A stretch of 64,000 nucleotides of DNA from Mangrovibacterium lignilyticum (GTDB lineage Bacteria > Bacteroidota > Bacteroidia > Bacteroidales > Prolixibacteraceae): contig NZ_WKLH01000002.1 of NCBI RefSeq assembly GCF_010882175.1, positions 1,657,790 to 1,721,789 on the forward strand, given 5' to 3'. The notes beneath the pieces are model-generated. The model searched no databases and had not been told where the DNA came from. It was given only the letters and a program-made list of their open reading frames with translations. This document shows, one piece after another, positions 61,670 to 64,000 of this stretch (its first letter is position 1; each line of letters opens with the position of its first letter). The position numbers and the translations under genes are program-made.

Positions 61670-63775
61670 ATGTTTAGGTTCGCCACGATGCTAATCTTCT
61701 TTTTGCTCTCGCTTTCCTCCCAAAATATTCGTGCACAAGAAAGTATGTCGCCTGATAGCAGCATTTTGAACCAGCTAATCAAGCAAGCTGAGACATTGGC
61801 AGATACTCAATTGGATAGTGCTCTGATTTTAAATCGGCAAATCAGTATAGAAGCGGCCAAAGCCAACCTCGACCAGTTGGTCTGGGAATCACGCTACGAA
61901 GAAAGCGATCTTCTGAACAAACTGGGACATAAAGACAGTGCCTTGATTATTTTGGATGACCTGAAACGCGAAGCCGAAGCACTGTCGGATTCAACGAGGC
62001 AAATCAAAGCCCTGACAAGAATTGCCTCCATAGAACAGCTATCCTACGACTTCAAACCAGCTATTGCCAATTTACTGGAGGCTCAGAAATTTTTAACAAG
62101 ATCAACTCCTTTCGATCTACGTTTCAATCTCATTAATACACTCGGCCAGACACACCGAAAAATGAAGGATTATGACAGCGCCCTAAAATATTACCAAATT
62201 CTGGAACATGACTTCTTTTACCAGCTTTCCACTCGGCAAAAATACCTGGTCTACATGAACAACGGGAATGTGTTTGCGGACCAAAAAGACTACGCAAAAA
62301 CTGAAGAGTATTTCCAGAAAGCCTATCAAGAATGTATCCAGCTGAATGAACCAGAACAACTGGCCCAACTAACTTATAATCTTGGAGCTCTGTACTACCG
62401 TCAACAAAGGTACAAAGAGGCCTCAAGCTATAGCAACGAGGCACTCGAGGCATATGTTGAAATAGGTGATCAACTGCGCATCGAACGCTGCTATCGCGTA
62501 CTCGGTGCAATTCAATATGACCAGGGAAACTACTCGGTCGCCAACCAATTCTATCTAAAAGCATTGGAGATTGCTCAAAAGATAAATAACCCAAAATCAG
62601 TGCTGGGCAATTACAAAAATTTATATCTCAGTAATTATCTGAAAGCTAAATCGGAAAAAGACACAGTAGCTTACCGGGAATCAATAGTCTATGCTTCAAG
62701 GCTAATGAACCTAAAAGACAGCCTCTATCAAACCGATTTAACCAACCAATTATTGGAACTGGAAAAAAAATACGAGACAGAAAAGAAGAATGCTGAAATT
62801 GATCTGTTAAGCAAAGAAAACCAGTTGCAGGCCGACGAGTTGCTGCTGGAACGCCAGCGCCAGCAATTCATGTGGATGGCCATCGGCCTGTTAACCCTCG
62901 TGGTATCGGTGGTTATTTATTTCATGTTTTACTACCGCAAGGTGAGCGCCATGCTGCAACGCCAAAGCCGGTTGATCTTCGACCAAAAAGAACAGATCAC
63001 CTCCCAGAATGTGCAATTACAAAAGGCTGTCAATACCCAGAACAAGCTCTTCAGCATTATCGCGCACGACCTGCGCAGCCCGCTGGTGTCGGTGTCAAAC
63101 TTTGTGCAATTACTGAACTTCTACCTGCGCGATGGCCGCTACGAAGACATTACCCGAATGGCGAAGGACATGGACCGGAAAAACGAACAGGTACTCGAGC
63201 TAACCGACAATTTGCTGCACTGGGCACAAAGCCAGTCGGGCGGACTAAAACCTCAATTGCAGCGCATTAATCTGAATGAGATCCTGGATGAATGCTACGA
63301 GCTATACCTGCCGGTTGCCGAACAAAAAGGAATTAAGCTTGACTTGAACAACGATGGCAACTGCTTACTTTGGGCCGACCGCGATATGGTGCGTACCATT
63401 TGCCGCAACCTGATTAATAACGCGCTGAAGTTTACCCACCAGGAAGGTAAAGTTGTTATTGCCTATTGCTATAACGATACGGAAGCCCGTGTTTCGATCA
63501 GCGACACCGGGCTGGGCATCAGCCCCGGGCAACTAAAGCGACTGTTTAGTCTTGACCAGGACGATGTGCGCTATGGCACCGATGGTGAAAAAAGTAGCGG
63601 ACTTGGCTTGTCTGTCTGCAAAGAGTTTTGTGATATCATGCGTGGCAAAATTGAAGTAAGCAGTACCGAAGGGCTGGGTTCTACCTTCAGTTTCACCCTC
63701 CCTAAGTATTCGGACGAACTTCAGGAACTGGCTGCCGTGAAAGCACAACAAGCTGCGGCTCAGTCTGACCTTTAG
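61670..63775 (+). CDS. TPR sensor histidine kinase, module copy 2
   Basis: A 701-residue paralogue of the kinase at 58895 with the same order: signal peptide (ending IRAQ), periplasmic tetratricopeptide repeats (about 30-350), coiled coil, membrane helix (about 400-425), HisKA with H466 in IIAHDLRSPL, and HATPase boxes NNALKFTH and SSGLGLSVCKEF. The kinase half is visibly more GC-rich than the TPR half, which suggests mixed origin. The acidic protein gene lies 168 bases upstream. No partner regulator follows within the window. Confidence 0.9.
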   Translation: MFRFATMLIFFLLSLSSQNIRAQESMSPDSSILNQLIKQAETLADTQLDSALILNRQISIEAAKANLDQLVWESRYEESDLLNKLGHKDSALIILDDLKREAEALSDSTRQIKALTRIASIEQLSYDFKPAIANLLEAQKFLTRSTPFDLRFNLINTLGQTHRKMKDYDSALKYYQILEHDFFYQLSTRQKYLVYMNNGNVFADQKDYAKTEEYFQKAYQECIQLNEPEQLAQLTYNLGALYYRQQRYKEASSYSNEALEAYVEIGDQLRIERCYRVLGAIQYDQGNYSVANQFYLKALEIAQKINNPKSVLGNYKNLYLSNYLKAKSEKDTVAYRESIVYASRLMNLKDSLYQTDLTNQLLELEKKYETEKKNAEIDLLSKENQLQADELLLERQRQQFMWMAIGLLTLVVSVVIYFMFYYRKVSAMLQRQSRLIFDQKEQITSQNVQLQKAVNTQNKLFSIIAHDLRSPLVSVSNFVQLLNFYLRDGRYEDITRMAKDMDRKNEQVLELTDNLLHWAQSQSGGLKPQLQRINLNEILDECYELYLPVAEQKGIKLDLNNDGNCLLWADRDMVRTICRNLINNALKFTHQEGKVVIAYCYNDTEARVSISDTGLGISPGQLKRLFSLDQDDVRYGTDGEKSSGLGLSVCKEFCDIMRGKIEVSSTEGLGSTFSFTLPKYSDELQELAAVKAQQAAAQSDL

Positions 63776-63835
63776 TCCTCACCCCTCAGGCCGGCGTGAG
63801 CTTTCCGGCTGTTCTAAATCTGCAGAACCAGGACT

Positions 63836-64000
63836 ATCCCATCACACACCATCATTATTCCATTGTGCTGCAAGAACATTCCAGAGGGCAGATTCCCTAT
63901 TCCCTTTGGAATAATCGATATTCTCTATGGAATAGCTCTTCTGCTGTTTGGAATATCTATGGTTCCATGTGTCAGCAAGGCGATTCCATAGCTCACCATA
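63836..64000 (+). repeat. 21-bp-period tandem array 3, partial
   Basis: Units begin at 63836, 63857, 63878, 63899, 63920, 63941, 63962 and 63983, the last cut by the window edge. Consensus start is ATTCC, and three central units have TGGAAT 8 bases further, making ATTCC-N4-GGAAT. Units are more diverged than in arrays 1 and 2, and the sequence is unrelated to them. The period is again exactly 21. Confidence 0.8.

Overview
The window looks like the chromosome of a free-living or host-associated Bacteroidota, probably near the Marinilabiliales/Prolixibacteraceae. Supporting signs are a type IX secretion C-terminal domain, a bifunctional Fkp fucokinase/GDP-fucose pyrophosphorylase, a tricorn-type protease, TPR sensor histidine kinases, weak or absent Shine-Dalgarno sites and TAnnTTTG-like -7 promoter elements. 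The phylum assignment is confident; the order is a guess from protein style. No rRNA, tRNA, transposase, integrase or CRISPR array was seen.

Layout. 1-4150 (mostly minus): an oxidoreductase cut by the left edge, a small membrane protein, a T9SS cargo plus repeat-type surface protein pair, and a membrane protein. 4270-6104: an AT-rich two-gene histidine kinase/response regulator pair that looks acquired. 6494-9337: a repetitive ORF with a 21-bp-period array, a Bacteroidota-specific FN3-like protein, about 0.9 kb of repeat-rich noncoding DNA between two near-identical terminators, and a tiny PspC-domain gene. 9338-15640: a CBA-type heavy-metal RND efflux operon with a His/Cys-rich leader gene. 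15698-29739: housekeeping and metabolic genes (fkp, mazG, DUF2339, an LCIB-type carbonic anhydrase beside ppc). 30074-32622: two TetR regulators and an old yellow enzyme with three copies of one palindromic operator. 33121-34474: a second 21-bp array overlapping a second FN3-type gene. 34675-47822: a run of unrelated accessory genes, all on the plus strand, separated by dispersed noncoding repeats. 47948-58192: tricorn protease, phosphatase, M1 peptidase, a membrane-bound winged-helix regulator divergent from a GH2 beta-glucuronidase-like enzyme, and a lipoprotein. 58603-63775: a tandem duplication of a module made of a small acidic-tailed protein, a terminator and a TPR sensor histidine kinase. 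63836-64000: a third 21-bp-period array, cut by the right edge.

How genes work together. The metal efflux genes form one transport complex. The carbonic anhydrase-like protein probably supplies bicarbonate to PEP carboxylase. The second TetR regulator probably represses itself and the flavin reductase. The most unusual material is the set of three 21-bp-period arrays of unrelated sequence, two of them just upstream of FN3-type genes and preceded by similar hairpins, and the duplicated acidic-protein/histidine-kinase module. Both deserve genome-wide comparison.
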